A DNA stretch of 64,000 nucleotides from Tamarix chinensis (taxonomy: Eukaryota > Streptophyta > Magnoliopsida > Caryophyllales > Tamaricaceae). This document shows, one piece after another, positions 14,045-25,244 of this stretch (positions are counted from its first letter, which is position 1; each line of letters begins with the position of its first letter). The stretch is from positions 125,539,122 to 125,603,121 of the forward strand of contig CM060172.1 of assembly GCA_030549775.1 (NCBI GenBank), given 5' to 3'. Below the pieces are notes generated by a model. The model was given only the letters and a program-made list of their open reading frames with translations, was not told the origin of the DNA and did not search any database. The position numbers and the translations under genes are program-made.

Positions 14045-14310
14045 TCCACATAGGTCAGGGGATATTATAACAAGTGGACCGATGCACATGGCATACTCTA
14101 GGACATAATGCACTTGACCACTATTATAGCTGGTAGACCGGCATATATGATAAAATCTAGGGCAGAATGTACCTAACCGCCATTATAATCGGTGGACTGA
14201 TAAATAATATAATCCAAAGTAGAACACTCCTAACCACTATTATAACCGGTGGACTGGTAATGATATACTCCACATGGTCCTGACCTACATGGTGTTCCAC
14301 TATAAGTGAT
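14045..14310 (-). repeat. Hairpin array of family B LTR
   Basis: There are four spaced copies of a word around CCACTATTATAACCGGTGG (variants at about 14060, 14120, 14185 and 14245), each able to pair CCAC with GTGG. Copies are about 60 bases apart. The array is followed by the marker TCCACTATAAGTGATTAGTA, the reverse complement of the marker that opens each hairpin block in the LARD (ACTAATAACTTAAAGTG). Confidence 0.6.
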
Positions 14311-16532
14311 TAGTATCTTTCCATTTAACTATCACACCAATTTCATTTTATTTACTCGAGGGAGAGATCACGAACCCAAACACACAAAGATACACCAATC
14401 ATACTGGTGCATAAGGGCAGCACAATATCTTAATGACTATCAATCCAGAGACGCAAAGGTACCCTGGTCGCACTGGTGCACGAATACACACGGTACCCTA
14501 CTGACAAGGACGCCTAATCCATAAGTATGCATACCCCCTAAGTAGGTCTATAGAGCTAAATAGAGTAAGATATAGGGCCTGGCTGGAGTACTAAGGCACA
14601 CCAGAAAAATCCAAAATAATCATGGGCTAACCACTTCTTTAGGGTAGCAACCCCTAAAGAGTTAGAGTTTCCGCTCTCGAGATCTTTCAATTTAAGTGTT
14701 AGTATCTTAATTAAGGTGACCACAAGAACACATTAATTGCATACATAACCATTTTTATTTGTTTCCACTATTATGAAGTAATCAATTTCAGCATTATTAT
14801 CAATGTTAACTTAAATAGTCCACTAAAGCCATCCTAGGTTTCAATATTCATACTTAGGCACCCTAGGTCAAAATAACCAGAATGCCCCTAAGGCTAAGGC
14901 TCTTTACCATCCACTTCCAATATATAATTCATTTTTATTTATCAACATACCATATTAGATTAACATATCATGATTATACTGTTGGTTGTGATGTTAAAAT
15001 ACCCACACACCAAATGATCATTTTACACATAAACCCTAGCATGCACTTCTAGAACAACCAGCACATAACTCCATTCATAAGTAGCAATTAAGACACTTAT
15101 TACATGTTTATGAAGATAACATCATAACAAACCCCAATTTACCAATTTAACTCTAAACCATGCATACTTATTATGATACGCTCTAAATTACTAAAATACC
15201 CCTAGGCCTCATAATGTTCATGATCATGCTTTTATAGGTAATACTAAGGCCATAATCTTATTATCATGTTTAACATTAATTAATTCCTTATCATGTAGGT
15301 TTATTAAACCAATTTCCATATTACATACAAAATTACCAAATTTCCCTTTCTTACTTATAAAATTATTAAAATGCCCTTCTTACTTGTAAAATTACCAAAA
15401 TACCCTTTTTACTTATAAACTACCAAAATTCCCTTCTTACTTACGAAATTGCCAAAATGCCCCTAGGTCATTTATTATTAATAATCATGCCCCCACATAC
15501 TCTATTAACACTACACAACCCTTATTATTATTCTTAGTGCCAACTATTACCTATCATGCATATTTATTTAACCTCCACTATTTATGCAAAATTACTAAAT
15601 ACCCCTAGCACATAAAATATTAATACACATTCCCATCATGCACCATTTAACACCACAAAACCCTTATTATTATTATTATTATTATTATTTGCACCAATTA
15701 CTATCTACTATGCATATTTATTTAGGTCACGCCTATTGAACATGAAAAATTACTAAAATGCCCCTAGAACATAAAATATCATTTTTCGTGATGGAACATG
15801 TATTTTTTTATGCCAAAAACTCCTATCATCATTTCCAAAATTGCATAATACTTAGAAAGAATTTCTATAAAGGTAATCAACACCATACATTAAAAATACC
15901 AAATTACCCCTAGGTCATAAATATTGATATTTCTACTAATACTTATCTTTATACTCCACCAAACTTCCATATCCATTCTTAACATCATATACAGCAAATT
16001 AGTCACTCCATTTAGGTTTAGACATCATGATATGTCCAAATGACCAAATTGCCCCTAGGGCTCATATTAGTATTATTTTCACTACCAATGTCCATATTTA
16101 CTTATCATAGCATATATATGCACGCACATAACACTTATCATCAACATCACCCCTTTTTCTTAGTCATCTTCTTTCACATATTACACCATATAGAAGATAA
16201 CATAAAAATCATGGGATTGATAACCAACAAATCATATTCATATAAATCACCTACCAAAAACCCAAATGTGCTAATATACGATAATCCATACATTTTAGTG
16301 GGGTATAACCATTACCTTATTTTTGGTAAAAACCAACTTAACTAGTATCCTGGTTTAAAAGCTTAATCTTTAATTAGTAAAAATTGTACCTAAAAATAAT
16401 GTCACAAGTAACATATTATTAATAGATAAGTAAAAGAATGATTTTTATCGAAAATGCTTATTACATACATATTATTAATAAACTATACTTTACCTCAAAA
16501 TTAGATAATCAATTAAAAACTATGCAATATGA

Positions 16533-16556
16533 CTCACGCTGCATGGGCGGCGTGAG
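16533..16556. repeat. Short palindrome CTCACGCTGC-N4-GCGGCGTGAG
   Basis: Ten-base arms flank a four-base loop, with one T-G mismatch. The same palindrome, with perfect arms, lies at 51224-51247 in the second family B LTR, at the same place beside the purine-rich block. Confidence 0.7.
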
Positions 16557-17888
16557 CATGCATGGCACGAAAGGATTGGGTGGAAGGGGAAGGGTGGAAA
16601 ATGGACAAAGGGTGAGAGTCTCGGGTAAGGAGGTTGAGGAGGTGATAGAGGGGAGTTGGGTTGGTTGTTGGGTGTAGGAGGGATGGTGTCAAGTGGCTAA
16701 GAGGAGGCTTCTGAGGTGGTGGAAGAGGGAAGAAGGGTGTCTCAAGGTGGCAATGCAGGGAGGTTGTCGAGAGGAGAAGAAAAGGAAATGGAGGGAGAGT
16801 TGGTTGCAAGTGGAGTGTGGTGGTTGCTTGGGGTAGTGCAGGGATGAAGTAGGGGGAAAGAGTAGCTAGTGAGGTGGTTAGTTGGGCGGTGGAGATGGTG
16901 GAGATAGGTGGTGTAGCAAGAATAGGGAAGAAGGAGGGAGAGAAAGGAAAGGAGAACCTGCAGAGAAAGAAGGGATCTCGAGGGAGAGAAATGAGGCAGA
17001 GGGGAAGAAGAAGAGGAGGAGATAGGGGAGGTTGGTGCAGAGGGAGGGTTGTAGGAGGCCATAGCAGGGGTGGCAGGGAGAGGAAGGATAGGGAAAGAAA
17101 AGGCATGAGGGAAAAGGTTGTAGGGGGAATGGGTGGCATGAAATGGAAAGGAAAGGGATGGGTGGAGGGGATGAAAGCTATGGTTATAGGCGCAGAAGGA
17201 AGGGAGTTGTAGGGGGCATGTGAGGTGTAGGGGGTGTGCTTGGCTCAATCATAGGTGAGGAAGAAGAAGGAAGAAGGGAAAGAAGGAAGTACGTTGGGCG
17301 GGGGGAGAAGGAAGTGAGACGGGAAGGTAGGCCGACTAGCTCAAGAATAAAAAAAAAGAAAGAAGAGAAGGGAGGTGAGATGGCTCAAAGGAGAAGAATG
17401 GAAGGGAAGAAAGACAAAGAAAGGGGAGGGAGGAGGCAACGTGTTGGGATAGCCCGTCAGGGAAGGAGGAAAGAAAAGAGGAAGGGGGTCAGGATGGCCT
17501 AAAGGAAAAGAAAAAAGGAAAAAAAAAAGGAAAGGAAAAAGGAAGAAGAAAAAAAGGAAATGAAAAGAGAAAAGGGAAAAAGGGAAAAAGAAAAATAAAT
17601 TATGTTTAAAGTTAGGATTAGAAATTAGGCTAATGAAAAAGTTATTAAATTAATTTATCCAAAATTTAAAGTATTAATTTAAGAACACAATTTTTGTAAA
17701 ATTAAGGTTTGGAAATGTATTTAAATAAAAAGAGTATGATAAAATATTTATGTTAATCTATTAAATAATCTTATCTATTTTTATAAATCAAATGTACACA
17801 AAATAATTAAATGAATAATTTAAGATTAAATTATTCTAATAAAGGGTTAAATATTAAATTTTAGATTTTAAAATTTTGGAGTATTACA

Positions 17889-18299
17889 TCAGCAAGCTGG
17901 GCTGGTGCAGAGGAAATGGGGCAAGGTCGAGTTTTGTAGGGGGTAGGTTGGTGATGCAAAGAGTTGGCAAATGGAGAACATACACAAAAATTAAGGGATG
18001 TAGGTTGTACAAGGGTTCATTTGGGGTAGATGTTAGGTTGAGGTTTAGTTGGGTTTAATTTGGTTGGGGTAGTTTGGTTAGGTAGGGGTTTTCGGTTAGA
18101 AAAACCAAACTAGTAAAAATAACTAGTTAAAGGAGGGGTAATGAAAAAAGAAAAAATATTTAAGATAAAATGTTTAAGAAATGGTTAAGGGTGCGATTTA
18201 AGGGTTATATAGTTAATTAGGTTAAGGTTTAGGGTTAAAGTTCAAATAAAATGCTAAACACTTGAAAACAAAAGTTTAAAAAAATTTGGGATGTTATAC
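17889..18299 (-). mobile_element. Older minus-strand LTR, right part and end
   Basis: G-rich text with GGGTTTAATTTGG-like words leads into AT-rich DNA. It closes with AAAAAAATTTGGGATGTTATA, which fits the reverse complement of an LTR start (TGTAATACCC-like, here eroded). With 12880-13247 and perhaps 10760-10935 it may form one LTR interrupted by the 13248 insertion. Confidence 0.4.
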
Positions 18300-18309
18300 T
18301 TACAAACCC

Positions 18310-18625
18310 AATATCGAGTGCATACCTCATGGCCTAGAATTCTAATTTTGGTAGACGTTTAAGATCCACGAGAAAGCCCCTTAGCATTAGTGTAAATTGG
18401 TGATAGAAGTTGTAGTCATATGTTTCTCCCAATATTAGATATAAATAATGGTCTAAATATATTAGATATGTTTAGGGTATTATAAACCTAAAAGTAGCAT
18501 ATGCCCCTCATCTTGGAGACCAAGTGCGATGGATATTTTAGATCCTTGGAAAGCCCCATGGAACTAATATGTAGTGGTGATGGGAGTTGTAGTTATACGC
18601 TAGTCCCTATTATTGATATTGATCT
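18310..18625. repeat. Two tandem copies of about 178 bp
   Basis: The stretch with GATCC...GAAAGCCCC and GGTGATAGAAGTTGTAGTCATA recurs as GATCC...GAAAGCCCC and GGTGATGGGAGTTGTAGTTATA. The anchor GATCC lies at 18363 and again at 18541. The copies are diverged, so the duplication is old. Function is unknown; the style fits a retroelement leader or LTR. Confidence 0.55.
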
Positions 18626-21600
18626 TATTTTTTTTCTAAATGGGTTGTTCTTCAATTCATGGATGAGTGTTTATGTGTACCCTACATACTTTGTTATGTC
18701 ATATATGTTAATCATGATTGTATCTATTATGATTTATTGGCAAGTCTTATACCATGTTATTACATGACTTCAATGTGTAGCATGATCATTTACCATGTTT
18801 TAAGTAGTTTATTTTTACCAATACTTCACTATATTGATACTATATATGTTTGTTCACTGGCTATGATGATCTTGCTTTTGTTCCAATGAACATAGGATGA
18901 TTTTCAGAGGGTATGACTCTTAGCTGGAGTATACCGAGGATTGGTTAAGAACACTTGGTTACCCTTTATACACTTGGTTAAGAAAACTAAATATCTACCA
19001 ACCTGATCATAATTTGATCTTATTTTCCTATACTTCATCATCTACAACCCAAACTCTCCATTTTTCCTTACTCAGCTAATGCATACCACCTACCACCGTG
19101 GCCACCATTTGTGCCACCTTTATCCACCACTACAACTTCTCCACTTTTCTTCCTTCTCTTTCTTTTTCTTCTGGTGTGGATTCACCACCGTCTCTTCTAT
19201 TTCTCCTCTCCATTTCATGGATCAATCTCCTATTTTTATCCATGGTTGAACCTTGTTTTACTTCCAAAACTTGAAGATAAGTTCACCTTCCTTTCCTCTT
19301 TAACTGTATCTTCTTTGATTTAGTTTTTATGTGATGATTTTGCTTATCTTTTCTTGATTTATTTTCTAGGGTCACTAAAGTTTTTGGAAGAGTTTTATTT
19401 TGTCTTTACTTCTTCTTTTCTTTTGCTAACTTGGAGCTTAGGTATAGGGTAAGATATTGTCACTACATCTAAGCATGTTTGTTGCTATTTTTGAATGATC
19501 GCAAAGTGTTGAGGTTGAGTATGTTCTTGATGTGGGTTTTGTCCCTTATTATTTGTATCATGATTATTAGTTCTTTAATTTAAGATAATCATACCATGTT
19601 ATTCCTTTCCATGTTTAGATAGATTTTGGTATTTAACTTGCTATGTTTTGATATTATTAAGCGTGTATAATTTTCATTTGCAAATCATGAAGCTTTAGGT
19701 GTTCTTGATGTTCTTGAGGATTTATAATGAGTTTGTGGATTTTAGTTAACTGAATGATACCATGATAATACTTGTAATTAGTATAATTGTTTTTAATATA
19801 TAACATGTTAACTAAAAAGCATCAATAAGAGTTTAATTTTGATTAAAAGTTTGAATTTTCTTAGCATGTTCTTGAAATCTTCAATGTGTTATTGGCTAAT
19901 TATGCACCAATTAACCTAAGTGAGATTTAATTTGTGTTTAATCATGTTTTGGAATAATTAACCTTAAAAAGAATATATTTACCCTTAACAAGCTTTTAGT
20001 AAGATTTAGGTTCAAAGTTTGACTATGATCTTCAAATATTCACCCTTGATCCTCATGAATAGTAAATGAACATAGATAGTAAATTTTGATGAGTATTAAT
20101 TTCTAATAGTAAAAAAAAATTTAACTTTTTTTAAGTGTCTTAGCATAAAATTATATTTTTTGTTGGCTGATGAATAATAATTTTTTTTATAAATAGTTGA
20201 TTTTACAAATTTATCATAGGATCTTATTTTGACTTGATTAAGCAATTTACATTTGCATTTTTGACTAATTCAGGTCCTAACAACAAAATGTGGCTTTGAT
20301 GTTTTTGCACTAGCTTTGTGGTATCTCAATCTTTGGAAAGGGTTTTGGGTCTTTAAACTACGTTTCGGTCATTGATTGACTAAATATATAAATAGTAAGT
20401 TAGGTTAGACTTTAGGGTCGTGTTGACCTTAGTTTGACTTTAAGTGGTTTTTTTTGAAACTCTTACTTGATAACATGTATACCACTTTTACAAGTTTTCT
20501 CATGAATTTCAGCCTTTGATTTTGATTTTTTTTGGTTTTTAGCCTTTTTTTTGGGTTTTTCCTAATTCTTTTGATAAATCTTCTATTCTATGGTGATCTC
20601 CTAGATCACTAGTTTTCATTGTTTAGCTGATCTCTTATTATCTCTAAGTTTTTGTATTAACCTCAAACACTTATGTGTTATGTGATATATGTGTTCTTTT
20701 AGCTTCCATTTGTGGAATACTCTTTGTGTGGACGCTATAAAAGCATGGTTCGCCAGAACCTCATTTCACATTCTCATAAAATTTTAGGGGTTACTAGTCA
20801 TACAGTAGTTTGGGGCCTTTTCTACTCTACATGATCCTTCAAACTCTATAAAGAGTATGCATACTTAAGGATACTTTTGGAGAGACTACCTTAGCCGAAG
20901 TTAATTAGTAGTGCATGGGATATGTGACATACAACGGCATTTATGGTTCCAAGCTAGCGGACATTGAAGTCCTCATACAAACTCCTTAGTGCTAATATGC
21001 TCATTTGTAGCGAGAGAGTTGCTCAAATGATTATTATTTGCACCTTTGACTTTGTAAAAAAAAAATCTAAGTAAAAAAAATGGTCTTTAAAATTATTTAT
21101 AAACTTATATGTAATTAAAATTCATTATATAAAATTGTTAGTTGGTATTTATAGATTAATATAAATTAAAAGTTAAATCATGTAAAATGTAAATGATGAA
21201 TTGGTTATGTGATTGATAAATATAATTGAGTATTATAAATTTGATCTAGTTGACATGAGACAGATAATTAAATTTGAGGTAAATTAATAAAAGTATAAGA
21301 GAAAAAATAACTGGATTATATAATTGAGTGTCGCAAAATTGAGATACCAATGTAGGTGCTTTTAAATGTGCCATCTAATGATCTAAGTAGTGGAAGGCTT
21401 AGAGTTTAAATTTTCATCGTATGGTATTTTATTAATTCTTTAATTAGGATTCAATTTATCTAGTTATCAATCCACAAGTTAGTAGAGGTCGGATTTCATA
21501 TATCATAAAATAGGCAAATTATCAAAATAACACAAATGAGTTTCTCAAATACCAAAATAACAATCTTCATTAACAAAGTTTTCATAATAACACTTATAAT

Positions 21601-21689
21601 AACAAATTTAACATAATAGCACTTTTTTTTTGTAATATCATATGATTTTAATAAATAAAAAATATTTTACTTTTAGATCCAATTATTTG

Positions 21690-21714
21690 TATATATATAT
21701 ATATATATATATAT
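21690..21714. repeat. (AT)n microsatellite
   Basis: About twelve AT units in AT-rich DNA. Confidence 0.9.
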
Positions 21715-22603
21715 AACAGAAAAAAAAACAAAAATTATGGTGTACGATTAGTGTATATTTAATATACATTTAGTTCACATATACTTTACATTTTAGGTGG
21801 ATATAGTTGTACGTTGAAATTTGTCTCTCTACACTAAAGTCAAATACTGACCAATTGAAGCTTTCTTAGACCATCCTTATGCGTAATGCACAACAGGAGA
21901 TGGGATAAGTAATTTGCGACCATTAGCAATTGGAAAATTATTAAGCACTAATGGGCATTACATGGAAAACAATTGTCTGCCAAGGAGAGCGGGAAGGTGC
22001 GTATGTCCCCGTCCACTGCAATCTACTGATATGTAATCTTCTAATTACGTCTCCAATACCATTAATTCGGTCGGGTCATACAAAATTTATCAAATAAAAA
22101 TAATAAAATCGATCGTATAAACCCCAAGTATACGACAGTGTTACATGGGCATAGGGATGAGAAATAGAAACTTTAGAAAACAAAATTAAATCAAATAATA
22201 ATGATGAATTTTTAAATATACAAAATATAATTTAGTATGTTTTAAGAAAATAAAACATGAAATAAAAAACAATTTCGTTAACAACAGTCCTCTATTAATA
22301 ATTATATAATTTTATTATTAAAATAGTATTAATTTGGTTCTATCTACTCAGTATACAGATAAATAAATATTATTCAATAATTATTATTTTTAATTTTAAT
22401 TTCTTAAGCTAGTTAGGGAGATATTTTTCAGATGAAAAACACGTAAGGCGTTACGTAGTTTCCGTACAACAGCAGCAGTGGCTTACGGATCAAAAAATTA
22501 GTTTGAGATCCACTTTAGTATAATTAATAGAATGAAAATTATATAGTTTTAAAATATTTAATTTTAAATATAAAATATTATATACATATGTATAGATAAT
22601 ATT

Positions 22604-22607
<4 letters not shown>

Positions 22608-22641
<34 letters not shown>
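22608..22641. repeat. (TA)n microsatellite
   Basis: About seventeen TA units. Confidence 0.9.
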
Positions 22642-22643
<2 letters not shown>

Positions 22644-23984
22644 TAAATACTACTAAAAATAAACTAAATATTAAATAAATTATTAAACTTTAAATAATAT
22701 AACTTAAATAGACTTCAAAATAATTTTTCCATCTACGGACAAAATTGAATGCATTGAATCAGTTGACCTGTTGTCCAATTGTATAGAAAGTTCGGAAACC
22801 ATTAATTGCATATAGTCTTCCCACTCTCTCACCCACTTGGCCGATGGACATATTTCTTTACTTAATTTTATTTCCTATCTTTGTTTGTTATCTAACTGAT
22901 TTATGTGTAAATAATTTGTTATGTTATTGATCACAATGTAGTGGGTAATAATGGCCTTAGTTAAGCCGTTAAGACTAAGATAAATTAAATCATTAGTTTG
23001 TGAATCCGTTACAACTTCTTTATACCGTTTGTGTTTTGTCTTTAAATGTTATCTACCTCGCATTATTGGTTGTCATTTGTTTGTATTTTTATACATCACA
23101 AAAAGAAAAAAAAACATATAAATAACTCAAAATTTGTAAACAATAAAATTAAAATGGGCATAGGTATTCTAGAGTCAACATTTATGTAATTTAAAATTTT
23201 CCACTTAGGTAAAGTTGATAGAAGTAAAACCAAATGATTCATACCATGCTTAATAGAATTGGGAAATAATATTTAAAAATAAATGTTTGTATATTTTTAT
23301 TAATTGATAAAAAACAAATATATGATGGATTTTCAATCCAAGAACTATCTACGCTATTCTACTAGATAGACGATCGGTGTTTAGAGTTAGTAAAAATTAA
23401 TTCGATTCGATCTGATCCATATAAAATTTGATACAATATAATCTAAAAATTCATTAGTATGCTCTAATCGAAATTTGATGGTAAACCAACCAGACACAAA
23501 CCCAAATCATAACCTGACAACAATCTAACCCCGTTTTTAACTTGACTTACTATCAACACTATCTGGCATTAACTTGACTCAACAAAACAAAATTCGATAT
23601 TAACAATTTAAGATAATAAAAAATTTACATTTTTTTATTTATTTAAAGCTTTTAAAAATATATTATTTCATAAATTTTATTTATTTTTCTTACTTTTATT
23701 GTAGATATACTCATTTACTAATAATTTTAGAATTTTATCGATCTTTTCGTATAAAAATGCGGCATCAAGAAATCATAATAATAAATAAGTAGCAATTAAT
23801 AATATATTTTTAGTCAAACTTAATACTTACGCATGAAATTATTGATTTAGATTAATATTAATAGTCAATATCTGATTCGATATAAATTCCAAATGATCTG
23901 ACATGATATTAGTTTAACTTACAATCCAATTTGATGAGTAGTGCTTTTTACCCGAATTGAAAAATCAAACTAAAATCCAAATAT

Positions 23985-24210
23985 GCCCCGCTTATTAGTT
24001 TCTCTGTGAAAGTGCGGTGCAGTACATCAATAATTTATAGGGAATAAATTCTAACTGAAAAAAAATAGAAAGAAGATAAAAGCTCAAATCCGGGAAACTT
24101 ATATAAGTGAGGTGGGGTCGATTTGAGTTTTTATCTTCTTTTACTTTTTTAATTAAAATTTATTCACTATAAATCACCGCATTTTTACGGAAAAATTAAT
24201 AAGCAGGAGC
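23985..24210. mobile_element. MITE-like inverted-repeat element, about 226 bp
   Basis: The left arm (GCCCCGCTTATTAGTTTC..., AAAGTGCGGTG..., ATTTATAGGGAATAAATTC..., GAAGATAAAAGCTCAAATC) pairs with the right arm read backwards (GCTCCTGCTTATTAATTT..., AAATGCGGTG..., ATTTATAGTGAATAAATTTT, GAAGATAAAAACTCAAATC). Arms of about 100 bp leave almost no loop. The left arm carries an extra 13 bases after GCGGTG. No clear target duplication is visible, so the superfamily is not assigned. Confidence 0.75.
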
Positions 24211-24966
24211 TTTTTAAAACTTAGTTTGGTTTTTAAATTTGGATATATAATATTATTTTAATTTAATTTATTAAAATAAAAAAAAAAGATATGACTTATT
24301 AAATTAATCTAAACCTAACTTGTTGAATTAACTCGAATACGAAAACACTCAATATATAAATTTTTTTGATCCAAATCTAAATTCGATCCAACCTAATAAA
24401 CTAACATAAAATAACTTAAATAAAATCTAAATTAGTTCAACTCAAACCTATTTTAAATAATAAAATAATTCAATCAATAAAAAATAACTAAATAAACCAA
24501 CGCGAACTAATCATATCCCAACACCAATTCTCTCAACCCAATTGCCACCATTGTTGGTGTTCTATTCCAACAAAACGCATATCGTCGCCGCTCCACACAT
24601 TCTCCTGGACTTCCCGCCCCATCCTATGGGTCATCCACTCCACTCACCCCATTTTCTTTCCAGAAGAAAACCTTGCTTTTGTCGGATTATCTTCGATCAA
24701 AATAGACAAGTAGACAGTAACATTGTTAGCTCATGTTTACCAATTGTTCTAAAAAGTAGTTCTGCCTTACTTTTGGATATAAAAAACTATTTGATAATGC
24801 ATTGAAGAAGCACTCAGTTATGCCTCAAGGTCATTGACTTTTACTTCAAGTTATAATCCACAAACTCTATCTATAAAAATTATCAATTAAGTTTATAATT
24901 CATTAGTAAAACTTTTAGAATGCTACTAGAAATAATAACTATAATATTTACTATTAAATAAAATTA
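24211..24966. other. Unassigned; weak hint of a decayed coding exon
   Basis: 24540-24720 is less AT-rich and has an 87-codon open frame containing PHILLDFPPHPMGHPLHSP. This loosely recalls the N-terminal HILVFPYPAQGH pattern of plant family-1 glycosyltransferases, but the match is short and the frame soon becomes low quality. It is treated as unproven and not annotated as a gene. The rest is AT-rich. Confidence 0.2.
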
Positions 24967-25244
24967 CTCCCTCCATATATAAAAATAATTTATTATGTTA
25001 TTTTACATACTTTTTAATAAATTAATAAAAATAGTATTAAAATTATACTAACACCTTTCATTGAAAAATAACAAAGCCTTTAATAATAAATATTTATAAA
25101 ATTATAAAATTTTTCTAAAATGCATATATAATTAAAAAAAAGTAAGAGTCAAAATGAAAAATAAACTTTAACTTTTCAAAAATAACTTTCTTTTTTATAC
25201 AAAAGTCTGATGGGAGAATGACTTCTTTTTCAATACAGAGGAAG
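24967..25244. mobile_element. Stowaway-like MITE
   Basis: It starts CTCCCTCCATATATAAAAAT after a TA and ends ...ATACAGAGGAAG before a TA. The reverse complement of the right end is CTTCCTCTGTATT, so the ends are inverted copies of the CTCCCTCCGT-type terminus of Tc1/mariner-derived Stowaway elements, with the TA duplication expected for them. It is about 278 bp, AT-rich and non-coding. Confidence 0.65.

Larger units (their letters stand above)
13248..17888 (-). mobile_element. Solo LTR, family B
   Basis: It opens TGTAACGCTCCCAAAATTCAC and ends TTTTGGAGTATTACA. It shares order and wording with the LTR at 47895: the opening 150 bases; the hairpin array (here 14045-14310); the ATAAGTATGCATACCCCCTA block (14520); the AAATTACCAAA/TGCCC repeats (about 15330-15480 and scattered to 16050); the 10-bp-arm palindrome (16533); and a purine-rich block (about 16560-17590). 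Length is about 4.6 kb. The flanks TCGAT (left) and TCAGC (right) do not make a clear duplication. The long open frames within 16534-17502 on both strands come from skewed base composition, not from a gene. Confidence 0.75.
18626..23984. other. Unassigned AT-rich region with likely plus-strand LTR remains
   Basis: No gene is recognised. 19080-19330 is pyrimidine-rich with a Pro/Thr/Ser-rich open frame (MPPLSTTTTSP...), the same character as the promoter-side blocks of the plus-strand LTRs, and AT-rich DNA follows it. This suggests a decayed plus-strand LTR over about 18900-20900. 21500-21630 has taccaaaataac-type words like terminal repeats of plant DNA elements, but no partner arm was found. 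23390-23970 is a mosaic of aaattcgatcc-type words. Microsatellites inside are listed separately. Confidence 0.3.

Noticed and set aside
16534..17502. Long Pro/Leu/Ser-rich (minus) and Gly/Arg/Lys-rich (plus) frames
   Set aside because: Product of purine/pyrimidine skew in a family B LTR; no domain and both strands open at once.
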